A DNA stretch of 64,000 bases from Robiginitomaculum antarcticum DSM 21748 (GTDB lineage: Bacteria; Pseudomonadota; Alphaproteobacteria; Caulobacterales; Maricaulaceae): NCBI RefSeq assembly GCF_000365025.1, contig NZ_KB823013.1:372001-436000 (forward strand). Reading direction: 5' to 3'. Position 1 is the first letter of the stretch. The number at the start of each line of letters is the position of its first letter. The position numbers and the translations under genes were made by a program. Below the pieces are notes generated by a model. The model searched no databases, was not told the DNA's origin, and worked only from the letters and a program-made list of their open reading frames with translations. Positions 27,423 to 35,255 of the stretch are shown here, in pieces.

Positions 27423-27569
27423 CTATTCCTCTTCGTTTTTTTCTTTTACGGAAGTCTTTCCGGTCAGCGCGTCATCCTGCAGCGCTTTGCTGCTGGACAT
27501 ATCCGCCTTATTGGCGTGATCGCGGGTTTTCTTCGCTTCTTTTTCCATCTCTTTTTTCGGGTCGGCCAT
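27423..27569 (-). CDS. 48-aa charged protein of unknown function
   Basis: A short gene (MADPKKEMEKEAKKTRDHAN, then KADMSSSKALQDDALTG and a Lys/Glu-rich end). It is almost entirely Lys/Glu/Asp/Ser with no hydrophobic core, so it is probably disordered or a short helix. A good ribosome-binding site (AGGAGA, 6 nt before the ATG) and a proper stop support translation. It is convergent with the symporter, ending 7 nt from it. No family recognised. Confidence 0.6.
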   Translation of the reverse strand: MADPKKEMEKEAKKTRDHANKADMSSSKALQDDALTGKTSVKEKNEEE

Positions 27570-27630
27570 GTGGTTCTCCTGTGGTTAGAAGTTAAATGCG
27601 CGAGAGAAGGGGCAGTTCCGTGAAAACACC

Positions 27631-27723
27631 GTCATAGTCGGGCTTGACCCGACTATCCATCTCGACACAGGCGACATAGATTTATTGTGATAGGTGGATC
27701 CTCTGGTCAAGCCAGAGGATGAC
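27631..27723. repeat. Family 2 inverted hairpin pair next to cysS
   Basis: Two 29-nt hairpins face each other. Left copy (27631-27659): GTCAT, stem AGTCGGG, loop CTTGA, stem CCCGACT, ATCCA. Right copy (27695-27723, read on the minus strand): GTCAT, stem CCTCTGG, loop CTTGA, stem CCAGAGG, ATCCA. Both stems are perfect but unrelated in sequence. Thirty-five bases separate the copies, and the right one ends 12 nt before the cysS stop, so it may also form its transcript end. Confidence 0.8.
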
Positions 27724-27735
27724 GGGCTTGAAGAC

Positions 27736-29322
27736 TTAAGTCTTACGCCATGTTGTCGTGCCGTCGGGCTGATCTTCCAGAACAATACCGCGCGCCGTGG
27801 CCTCGTCGCGCGCGGCATCCGCAGCGGCCCAGTCTTTGGCTTTACGGGCCGCAGCGCGTTTGTTCGTGATAGCGTCAAAACCAGCGCTCTCATCCTCACT
27901 CGCCCCGCCTTTGAACCACTCTTCAGGGTCTTTTTGGAGCAGGCCGAGGAGATCATTTATATAATTAAATTGAGCTTGAGCTGTTGTGTAGAAATTATCA
28001 GCCTCCTTAGCTGAAACCCAATTGTGAACTTTAGAATGAAACAACTTATAACTATTAATTTTTTCTCCTATAAAAACGAATGCTCGAATAGTATTTAAAT
28101 CGTCAGACATGTAGGTACTAGTATTCAGCTTATATACTTCGTCTACATTGTCAGGGTTCAAAACATTCCCATCGTCATCAGTAAGGATTTTAGTTTTTAC
28201 TGTGATTTCAAATGATTTGCTCATTTCAGATAGATTGAAGCCATCTTTTTGAGCCGCCTTCCAAATAATTTCTTTATCGCGATACCAACCATCCAACTGC
28301 GCCTTACTCTCCTTGAGCAAATCTTCAGACCATGACAGTTCACTGCGATAATGGGCCTTCAACAGTGCCAAGCGAATAACCTCGCCGTCCCAGTCTTTGA
28401 GCAGGTCGTCGATCAGTGTGACATTGCCGAGCGATTTGGACATCTTCGTACTGCCCATGTTTAAAAACTCATTATGCACCCAATAATTGGCCAATGGCTT
28501 CTTATTCGCACATTCGCTTTGCGCAATTTCATTTTCATGATGCGGGAATTTCAGATCAATTCCGCCGCAATGAATATCAATTGTCTCCCCAAGCTTCTGG
28601 CGGATCATGGCGGAACACTCGATATGCCAGCCTGGTCTGCCAGGGGAAAGCTGTTTAGGGGCATTGAAGTATTTGCGCCAATTAAGGTCTGCATAAGCTT
28701 GAATTTTTGGGACGGCGTAAGAGTATTCTTCGTTTTCCCCTTCGACATATTTCCAAAGTAAGAAGTCAGCGGCATTGCGTTTGTAGCTAGCAACTTCGAC
28801 TCTAGCCCCTGATAAGTTATCTTCTAATTTTCTTCCCGAAAGCTTCCCATAATCTTCCATCTTCGTAACATCAAACAAAACGTTATTTCCAGATATGTAT
28901 GCAAAATCCAGCTCTAATAGCTCAACGATAATATCTTGCATTTCATCAATAGCATCCGTCGCTTTGGGCTGATAGGTAGGCGGGAGGCAATTTAAGGCCC
29001 GCAAATTGTCCTGATAAATCCGCGTGTATTTTTCAGTAATCTTGGAGATCGGGACGCCTTGCTCTTTGGCGGCCGCGATAATCTTGTCATCCACATCGGT
29101 AATATTGCGCGCATAAAAAACGTGATCTTCGCCATAAACATGGCGCAGCACGCGGAACAGAACATCGGCGACCACGGCGGCACGGGCGTTCCCGATATGG
29201 GCGTAGCTATAAACCGTCGGCCCGCAATTATACATCGTCACACGATTAGGGTCGATCGGGACGAACTCCCGTTTCTCGCGTGTCATTGAATCATATAATT
29301 TTAAAGTGGGCGTATCGGTCAT
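27736..29322 (-). CDS. cysS: Cysteinyl-tRNA synthetase
   Basis: A 528-aa class I synthetase. The HIGH motif is HIGN in YSYAHIGNARAA, KMSKS is in STKMSKSLGN, zinc ligands include YNCGPTVY, GWHIECSAM and HHENEIAQSE, and GETIDIHCGGIDLKFPHH is typical. It is longer than the usual 460-480 aa. There is an insertion after DFLLWK (residues about 192-222, IQAYADLNWRKYFNAPKQLS) and an extra segment in the anticodon-binding half (ILTDDDGNVLNPDNVDEVY). The middle of the gene (about 27950-29000) is visibly AT-rich, while both ends have host-like composition, suggesting a mosaic. It diverges from folE. Confidence 0.95.
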   Translation of the reverse strand: MTDTPTLKLYDSMTREKREFVPIDPNRVTMYNCGPTVYSYAHIGNARAAVVADVLFRVLRHVYGEDHVFYARNITDVDDKIIAAAKEQGVPISKITEKYTRIYQDNLRALNCLPPTYQPKATDAIDEMQDIIVELLELDFAYISGNNVLFDVTKMEDYGKLSGRKLEDNLSGARVEVASYKRNAADFLLWKYVEGENEEYSYAVPKIQAYADLNWRKYFNAPKQLSPGRPGWHIECSAMIRQKLGETIDIHCGGIDLKFPHHENEIAQSECANKKPLANYWVHNEFLNMGSTKMSKSLGNVTLIDDLLKDWDGEVIRLALLKAHYRSELSWSEDLLKESKAQLDGWYRDKEIIWKAAQKDGFNLSEMSKSFEITVKTKILTDDDGNVLNPDNVDEVYKLNTSTYMSDDLNTIRAFVFIGEKINSYKLFHSKVHNWVSAKEADNFYTTAQAQFNYINDLLGLLQKDPEEWFKGGASEDESAGFDAITNKRAAARKAKDWAAADAARDEATARGIVLEDQPDGTTTWRKT

Positions 29323-29478
29323 GCGTCCTGCATTAATCAGAACTGCGCGGTTTTAAAAGCCCGTATTACGGCATCCGAGCTGTTCGCGCGAAGATGTGCA
29401 TAATGACGAGGCGTTTTTGGGACTGGCTTTTTACCTATCGCCTCCCATATAAGGCGCGTGAAAGATAATGAGACCCCT

Positions 29479-30096
29479 ATGAGCCAAGATCCCGCCGCAA
29501 AGCCGCTGCTTAAAGCCGTCAACGATGCCGCCCGCCCGAGCCACGCGCAGGCCATGGAGGCCGTGCAGACGCTGCTCTCCTTTATCGGTGAAGACCCGTC
29601 GCGGGTCGGCCTACGCGATACGCCGCGCCGCGTAATTGATGCTTACGCCGAATGGTTTGCCGGATATGACGCCGATCCGGCCAAAATCCTGTCCAAGACA
29701 TTTGAGGATATTAACGGCTATGACGACATGGTGATTTTGCGCAAAATCGATGTGGAGAGCCATTGCGAGCATCACATGGCCCCGTTTCTAGGCACAGCCA
29801 GCGTCGCTTACCTGCCCGCCGAAAATGTGGTCGGCATTTCCAAACTCGCCCGCGTCGTCGAGATTTACGCGAAACGCCTGCAAAATCAGGAAAACCTGAC
29901 AACGCAGATCATCAACGCTATTGAGTCCGGCCTAAAGCCGCGCGGCACGGCCGTGATGATCGAGGCCGTGCATCAATGCATGAGTACGCGCGGCGTCCAC
30001 CACGCCAATGTCTCAACCATTACGACGCGCTTTACCGGCGAATTTAAAACCAATCCCGCTTTGCAGGAACGGTTTTTGAATTTGGTGAAGGACTAA
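29479..30096 (+). CDS. folE: GTP cyclohydrolase I
   Basis: A 205-aa enzyme converting GTP to 7,8-dihydroneopterin triphosphate, the first step of folate synthesis. Zinc ligands are in SHCEHHMAPF and CMSTRGVHHANV. LRDTPRRVIDAYAEWF, AYLPAENVVGISKLARVVEIYAKRLQ (spanning about 104-129) and QENLTTQI complete the family pattern. ATG 29479 is preferred. GTG 29458 would add seven residues. A family 1 repeat pair starts 19 nt after the stop. Confidence 0.95.
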   Translation: MSQDPAAKPLLKAVNDAARPSHAQAMEAVQTLLSFIGEDPSRVGLRDTPRRVIDAYAEWFAGYDADPAKILSKTFEDINGYDDMVILRKIDVESHCEHHMAPFLGTASVAYLPAENVVGISKLARVVEIYAKRLQNQENLTTQIINAIESGLKPRGTAVMIEAVHQCMSTRGVHHANVSTITTRFTGEFKTNPALQERFLNLVKD

Positions 30097-30115
30097 ATCA
30101 ACACCCTCAATTTTC

Positions 30116-30219
30116 GTCATCCAGAGCGTAGCGAAGGATCCATTCCTCGAAAATGCAGCAGTGTGAAATGTCGAAAAGTCTAGACTTGGATCCTTCGGGA
30201 CTTCGTCCCTCTGGATGAC
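30116..30219. repeat. Family 1 inverted hairpin pair (104 bp, no ORF)
   Basis: Left copy 30116-30142 starts GTCATCCAGA and ends GAAGGATCCA with a minimal stem (GC/GC). Right copy 30187-30219 read on the minus strand starts GTCATCCAGA, has stem GGGAC / GTCCC with loop GAA, and ends GAAGGATCCA followed by AGTCTAG. That inner AGTCTAG also lies inside the left repeat of the GIY-YIG unit at 2.27 kb. The 44-bp centre has no reading frame of note. It resembles a deleted form of the GIY-YIG unit. Confidence 0.8.
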
Positions 30220-30253
30220 AAAGGGGGCGTTTATGGGCGTGCATCTTCATAAA

Positions 30254-30279
30254 AAAAGGCGAGCCAAGGCCCGCCTTTT
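30254..30279. terminator. Bidirectional terminator between folE and the GH3 gene
   Basis: Stem AAAAGGCG-A-GCC / GGC-C-CGCCTTTT with a two-base loop and one mismatch. An A-tract precedes it and T-tract follows it, so it works for folE (plus) and the convergent GH3 gene (minus). Confidence 0.8.
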
Positions 30280-30300
30280 CATCACATTTTATATCGCCAT

Positions 30301-32859
30301 TTAGTCAAGACAGACCGCTTGGCCTTCATTGGCCACAAGATGAATATCGGAAAATGACAGGCTTAATGTGGCGTCGCTTTCAATCCGTACCGGCTGGTTG
30401 ACCGTGGTCATAGACGGGCCTTCGGCAAAGCAGGAGAGCTTGACCGACACCTCTTGCCACTGCCCGACGGGCTGGCCGGCCAGATAGTCGTGCATGTTCT
30501 CAACCGCGCAGGCTGTCTCACCGCAATTCACGCCCAGAGTGGTTGTTCCGCTGCCAATTGCATTGACGCGGTAGCGCATATAGAGCGCCATATCAGCCGT
30601 ATTTTGACGCGATAAATCCACCGCGTCGCCGCCAATGATAAACCGTCCGGTATCCTTACCGGAAAATTCGGCCGTGCGGATATTTTCCTGCGCGCCGTCA
30701 TCTTCACTGCGCAAAATAACGTGACCTCCTAAGGACACAGCGCGGCTGTTGAGAGCCGTTGCTCCGCCGGAGCTGTCTTCAATCTGCGTCATCCACGGGA
30801 AGACTGCCCCGCCGGCTATCATATAATTATCCGTATTTGACCCGGACAGATCTACGCCTGCTTCCTCGGGCAATGTCTCCATATCTTGGGACGCCGCATA
30901 TGTCAGTCCGTAGCCATAGGCGAAGAGCGGGTCGTAGTTTTCATCGCCGACATTAAGCGGCGTCTGAATGGCTGTGCGCGGCCAGCTATAGGGCAATGTG
31001 CCTTTAAAGTCATAGGCGACGCGGCCATCTTGGCCCGCAAACAAAACGTCAGCAGCATAGCCGCCTTCGCTTCCGGGCAGCCAGGCTGCGACAAAGGCAT
31101 CGGAGCTGTTAATTTCGCGGTTCATCCAGAGCGGACGTCCCGAGAGGAAGACAGCAACCACCGGAATGCCGTCAGCGCGGAGCTTTTTAATGAGCTCCAG
31201 ATCGCTGTCATCGCCGGGCTTATATCCCAAATGCTCAATATCGCCGAAGAACTCCGCGTAAGGGTCTTCGCCAAACACCACGATAGCGACATCGGGTTTA
31301 CGGCTATAGCTGCCGTCAACGGACAGGACGGTTCTGCCGCCCGCCGCATCCGTGTGACGCTTCACGCCATCATAAATCGAGCTGCCGGCCGGAAAATCCT
31401 TTTTCGTATTGCCCGTGCCTTGCCAATTTAAGGTCCAACCGCCGGATTGTTTGCCGATATCATCCGCGCCATCGCCTGCAACCAGAACTGTATCGCCCGG
31501 TGAAAGCGGCAAGGCGCGCCGCCCATTTGCGAGGGTGTTATTTTTCAAAAGCACAAGCGACTCGCGCACGGCCTGACGCGCAACAGCTTTATGCTCAGGG
31601 TTTTGCAGCAGGCTGAAATCACCCGCCAAAGCGCGGCTGGACGGCTTACCGGCTTCAAACAGACCCGAGCGGAGTTTAACCCGCAAAATACGGCGCACCG
31701 CATCATCTAGGCGGTCCATATTAATGATGCCTGATTGGGCTTGCGCGTAAGTCGTATCAAACAGACCGCGCCAGCTATCGGGCGCCATAAACATATCAAG
31801 CCCGGCGTGCAGCGAGGCCGGACAATCCGTATTGGTGCAGCCATCCACTTGTCCATGTCCGTTCCAGTCGCCGACGATAAATCCGTCAAACCCCATACGG
31901 GTTTTTAGCACATCGGTCAGCAGGCCTTTGTGACCATGCATGCGTTTGCCTTGCCAGCTGTTAAAACTGGCCATCACAACCTGCGCGCCAGCCTCAACCG
32001 CTATGGGGTATCCTGCGCCGTGAATATCGCGTAGCTCTTCTTCGCTATCAATATTATCGCCTTGGTCATTGCCGCCCTTTGTCCCGCCATCACCAATAAA
32101 ATGTTTGGCCGTGGCAATCACATTTTCGCCGGACAGAAAATCATCCGCGCCGGGCTCGCCCTGAATGCCGAGGATAAGCTGGTCGGCATAGCTCGCCGTC
32201 ACTTCCGGATTTTCGCTATAGCCTTCATAAGTGCGCCCCCACCGGTCATCGCGGACAACGGCAATGGTCGGCGCAAATGTCCACTCCTGGCCTCCCGTGC
32301 GGATTTCCTTGGCTGTCACATCCCCAATTTGGCGCATCAAGGCCGGGTTTCGCGTTGCGCCAAGTCCGATATTATGCGGGAACACGGTCGCGCCGGGGAT
32401 ATTATTGTGACCGTGAACGGCGTCTGTACCCCAAAGCATAGGAATAAACGGCCCGCCTTCAAGATCGGCTTCCAGAGTCGCGGCGTAATATTCGTCAGCC
32501 AGAGCGAGCCAGGCCGAAGCCGGACTGCGGTTATCTCCATCAGGCGCGCTATTGCCGCCGTTCAGGATAGAGCCGAGCGGATAGGTTTTTAAATCCTCCG
32601 GCGTAATGGAGCCGATATCCGCCTGAATAATCTGGCCGACTTTTTGACGGAGCGTCATTTTGGCCATGAGGCCGTCAATGCGTTTTTCCAGCGCGGGCTC
32701 TACCGCAAGCGGGGATTTCGCTTCAGGCCACAATTCAGGATGGGCGGTGCCGGGCGCTTCCGCTGTCACTTTGACCGTCGCGTCAGGTGCGCCATTGCTA
32801 CACCCGGCCAGTAAAATCGCTGCTATCGCGCAGCCCGTCATCAAATATGAAGTCTTCAT
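30301..32859 (-). CDS. Glycoside hydrolase family 3 lipoprotein (beta-glucosidase/exoglucanase type)
   Basis: An 852-aa protein with a lipoprotein signal peptide (AAILLAGC). The GH3 N-terminal barrel contains MTLRQKVGQIIQADIGSI, KHFIGDGGTKGGNDQGDN and the nucleophile Asp in GFDGFIVGDWNGHG. The C-terminal alpha/beta domain contains RESLVLLKNNTLANGRRALPL and FGEDPYAEFFGDIEHLGY. After it comes a roughly 150-aa beta-rich module that may bind sugar. It most resembles exo-beta-glucosidases of the ExoP/cellodextrinase group. ATG 32859 is chosen over upstream starts because it gives the signal peptide directly. It diverges from the GH5 gene across a perfect operator palindrome. Confidence 0.92.
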   Translation of the reverse strand: MKTSYLMTGCAIAAILLAGCSNGAPDATVKVTAEAPGTAHPELWPEAKSPLAVEPALEKRIDGLMAKMTLRQKVGQIIQADIGSITPEDLKTYPLGSILNGGNSAPDGDNRSPASAWLALADEYYAATLEADLEGGPFIPMLWGTDAVHGHNNIPGATVFPHNIGLGATRNPALMRQIGDVTAKEIRTGGQEWTFAPTIAVVRDDRWGRTYEGYSENPEVTASYADQLILGIQGEPGADDFLSGENVIATAKHFIGDGGTKGGNDQGDNIDSEEELRDIHGAGYPIAVEAGAQVVMASFNSWQGKRMHGHKGLLTDVLKTRMGFDGFIVGDWNGHGQVDGCTNTDCPASLHAGLDMFMAPDSWRGLFDTTYAQAQSGIINMDRLDDAVRRILRVKLRSGLFEAGKPSSRALAGDFSLLQNPEHKAVARQAVRESLVLLKNNTLANGRRALPLSPGDTVLVAGDGADDIGKQSGGWTLNWQGTGNTKKDFPAGSSIYDGVKRHTDAAGGRTVLSVDGSYSRKPDVAIVVFGEDPYAEFFGDIEHLGYKPGDDSDLELIKKLRADGIPVVAVFLSGRPLWMNREINSSDAFVAAWLPGSEGGYAADVLFAGQDGRVAYDFKGTLPYSWPRTAIQTPLNVGDENYDPLFAYGYGLTYAASQDMETLPEEAGVDLSGSNTDNYMIAGGAVFPWMTQIEDSSGGATALNSRAVSLGGHVILRSEDDGAQENIRTAEFSGKDTGRFIIGGDAVDLSRQNTADMALYMRYRVNAIGSGTTTLGVNCGETACAVENMHDYLAGQPVGQWQEVSVKLSCFAEGPSMTTVNQPVRIESDATLSLSFSDIHLVANEGQAVCLD

Positions 32860-32980
32860 GATTAATCCCGTTCCGATGCGTCCGGCGTGAGCCCGCGCAT
32901 TCCCTGTTTTATATACTGTCCACTTTAACATTATTTTTGTAAAGTTGGATGCGTTTTTAGATCTAGAAAATGCGCAAAAT

Positions 32981-32996
32981 TTGACAGCGCTGTCAA
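32981..32996. promoter_or_regulatory. LacI-family operator (16-bp perfect palindrome)
   Basis: TTGACAGCGCTGTCAA is a perfect palindrome with the central CG typical of LacI/GalR operators. It is placed 121 bp before the GH3 start and 40 bp before the GH5 start, where it could control both divergent genes. The cognate regulator is not in this window. Confidence 0.7.
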
Positions 32997-33036
32997 TACA
33001 TAATTAAATGGGCGCAAAATCACCGGGGAGATCAGC

Positions 33037-34617
33037 ATGATCCGCTTAACAACACTCTGTCTATCCGCCGCGGCAGCAGCCTTTTTGGCCGGGCCCGCAA
33101 CGGCCGACACATTCGAGACCAAACGGTGTGTGAATATGGGCAATGCCTTGGACGCGCCCAGTGAAGGCGAATGGGGCCATGTCATTGATTTAGCCAGCTT
33201 TGCCAAGATCAAAGCCGCCGGCTTTGATACGGTGCGCATCCCTGTGCGCTGGAGCGCCCATACAGGCCCCGCACCGCACTTCACGATTAATCCGCAATTT
33301 GGCCGGCGTGTGGACGGGGTGATAAATGCGGCTAAGGCGGCAGGACTAAATGTCATTGTCAACATTCACCATTTCGAAGAGCTCAACACAGACCCGGACG
33401 CCCATGCCGCCAAGCTCCTCTCGCTCTGGTCACAGATTGCGGCGCGTTATGCCGATTATCCGTCTAATGTCTATTTCGAAGTTATAAATGAGCCAAATGA
33501 GAATTTTGGCGGCCAGAAAATGCGCACGCTTATGACCGCGGCGGTCAAAGAAATCCGCAAGACTAATCCAACGCGCATTGTGATTCTGGGCGGTGAGAAA
33601 TGGAACGGGCTTGAGTCCTTGCCCAGCATTCCCGTGATAGATGACCCTAATCAGGTCTATACATTCCATTATTACACGCCATTTGAATTTACCCATCAAA
33701 AAGCCGGCTGGACCGATTTAAAAGATAGCGGAACCGTTAATTTTGGAAGCCGCGCGGATTATAAAGCGCTTGACAAAAATATGGATTATGCCGCCAAAAT
33801 TATGCGCGAAACCGGAAAGCCAATCTTTGTCGGCGAGTTCGGGGCCTATGATAAAGCCCCTTATAAAGACACGGTTGAATATTATGAGGCCACCCGAAAA
33901 GCCTTTGAAAAACACGGCCTATCGTGGTGTGCGTGGAGCTTTACGCAGACCTTCCCGCTTTATGACAGCGAGAGCGGGCAGTGGGATGGTCCCAAACTGG
34001 CCGCGCTGGGCCTTGCGCCTAATAAAGCAGGTTTTGCCATTATGCCGGGGGCCAAGCCCATGACCACAGGCGGGTCGCGGTTTGAAGGGCAATCGCTGGA
34101 TGACGGCTTTAATGCGCTGCGCCGCAATTTACCCAAAGACGGACAATTAATGAACCGTCCCTACGCCAAAGAAATCGCCTTTTACGGTCAGGCCAAAACC
34201 GAAATGGTCACCGATACGGGCGTGCCGGGCAGCACAGCCATGGAAGTCAAAACTGTCAAAAGTAAAAACGCTTGGGATAGCGGGGCGAGCACGGCAATTG
34301 CCATGCCAATCAAAGCGGGCGACGTTATCGTGCTGTCATTCTATGGCAAAAATATCCAAGGCGACGGCAGGATTGCGCAGGCCGGATTGCAGCTCAATAG
34401 CGAGCCATATACTGCGATCATGGCCGAACCGGTCAGCTTAAGTGATGAGTGGCAGCAATATTATATCGCCGGCACCGCGCCGCGCGATTACAAAGCGGGC
34501 GAGGCGGGATATAGCCTGCACCTCTCCGGCGCGACGCAGACCCTGCGTCTGGGGCCTCTATTTATTATGAACCTAGGCCTCGACGCGGACATGTCCCGCA
34601 TACCGCGCAATCCATAG
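33037..34617 (+). CDS. Secreted glycoside hydrolase family 5 endoglucanase
   Basis: A 526-aa protein with signal peptide ending ATA|D near residue 23. The GH5 domain spans about 25-330: RCVNMGNALDAP, the substrate His pair VNIHHFEE, acid/base Glu152 in FEVINEPNE, and nucleophile Glu267 in IFVGEFGAYDK. The last 180 residues form a beta-rich module (FYGKNIQGDGRIAQAGLQLN) resembling carbohydrate-binding domains. It probably cuts cellulose or another beta-1,4-glucan outside the cytoplasm. GH3 would finish the products and the adjacent gluconokinase handles oxidised glucose. Confidence 0.92.
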   Translation: MIRLTTLCLSAAAAAFLAGPATADTFETKRCVNMGNALDAPSEGEWGHVIDLASFAKIKAAGFDTVRIPVRWSAHTGPAPHFTINPQFGRRVDGVINAAKAAGLNVIVNIHHFEELNTDPDAHAAKLLSLWSQIAARYADYPSNVYFEVINEPNENFGGQKMRTLMTAAVKEIRKTNPTRIVILGGEKWNGLESLPSIPVIDDPNQVYTFHYYTPFEFTHQKAGWTDLKDSGTVNFGSRADYKALDKNMDYAAKIMRETGKPIFVGEFGAYDKAPYKDTVEYYEATRKAFEKHGLSWCAWSFTQTFPLYDSESGQWDGPKLAALGLAPNKAGFAIMPGAKPMTTGGSRFEGQSLDDGFNALRRNLPKDGQLMNRPYAKEIAFYGQAKTEMVTDTGVPGSTAMEVKTVKSKNAWDSGASTAIAMPIKAGDVIVLSFYGKNIQGDGRIAQAGLQLNSEPYTAIMAEPVSLSDEWQQYYIAGTAPRDYKAGEAGYSLHLSGATQTLRLGPLFIMNLGLDADMSRIPRNP

Positions 34618-34623
34618 GGTGGC

Positions 34624-35112
34624 GTGACGTGCTATGTGATGATGGGCGTTTCAGGCTGCGGGAAAAGTACAATTGGCAAAGCCGCGGCGCGGCGTCTGGG
34701 CCTGCCTTTTATTGAGGCCGATGATTTTCACAGCGCCGCCAATAAAGCCAAAATGGCGGGCGGCACGTCCCTGAAGGAGACCGACCGCGTCCCGTGGATT
34801 GAAGCGCTTGTGTGGCAGGCCCGCCGCCATGACGGTGATGTCGTTATGTCCTGCTCGGCGCTGACGCAGTATGTTAGAGATCGATTGCAAAGCGGTTTGA
34901 ACGGCCATTGCAGGTTTATATATTTGCGCGGCAGCGAAGACTTAATCGCAAAGCGGCTGACCTCCCGCAAAGGCCACTTCTTCAATCCGGCATTGCTCTC
35001 CAGCCAGTTTGCAGCGCTGGAGGAGCCGAGTGACGCTGAAATTTTAGATATCGATCAGACTATAGACGCGCTCGTCACCGCGGCCTGTACGCGCATTTCA
35101 ATGAGCCGCTAG
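34624..35112 (+). CDS. Gluconokinase (GntK type)
   Basis: A 162-aa P-loop kinase: GVSGCGKST at 8-16, EADDFHSAANKAKMAGG with substrate contacts at about 31-47, and LTSRKGHFFNPALLSSQFAALEEP, the GntK C-terminal signature (positions about 121-144). It phosphorylates gluconate to 6-phosphogluconate for the pentose phosphate or Entner-Doudoroff pathway. The start is GTG 34624, six bases after the GH5 stop, so it is operonic with the endoglucanase. Confidence 0.9.
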   Translation: MTCYVMMGVSGCGKSTIGKAAARRLGLPFIEADDFHSAANKAKMAGGTSLKETDRVPWIEALVWQARRHDGDVVMSCSALTQYVRDRLQSGLNGHCRFIYLRGSEDLIAKRLTSRKGHFFNPALLSSQFAALEEPSDAEILDIDQTIDALVTAACTRISMSR

Positions 35113-35255
35113 GCCCATATCCGAAAAGGGCCGTACCAAAAAGTGCGGTGCGACCACACTATGCCTCCAACGCGGTATGAAAACTATGCAGAGCCAATGC
35201 GCGCTTTTCAAGCGGCCCCGCTCCCCCTAAAAGAAGCAAAAATATAGGGAAAATT

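Noticed and set aside
27471-27482. GTCATCCTG as a further hairpin repeat copy
   Set aside because: It lies inside the 48-aa gene and lacks the loop and the ATCCA end. It is coding sequence.
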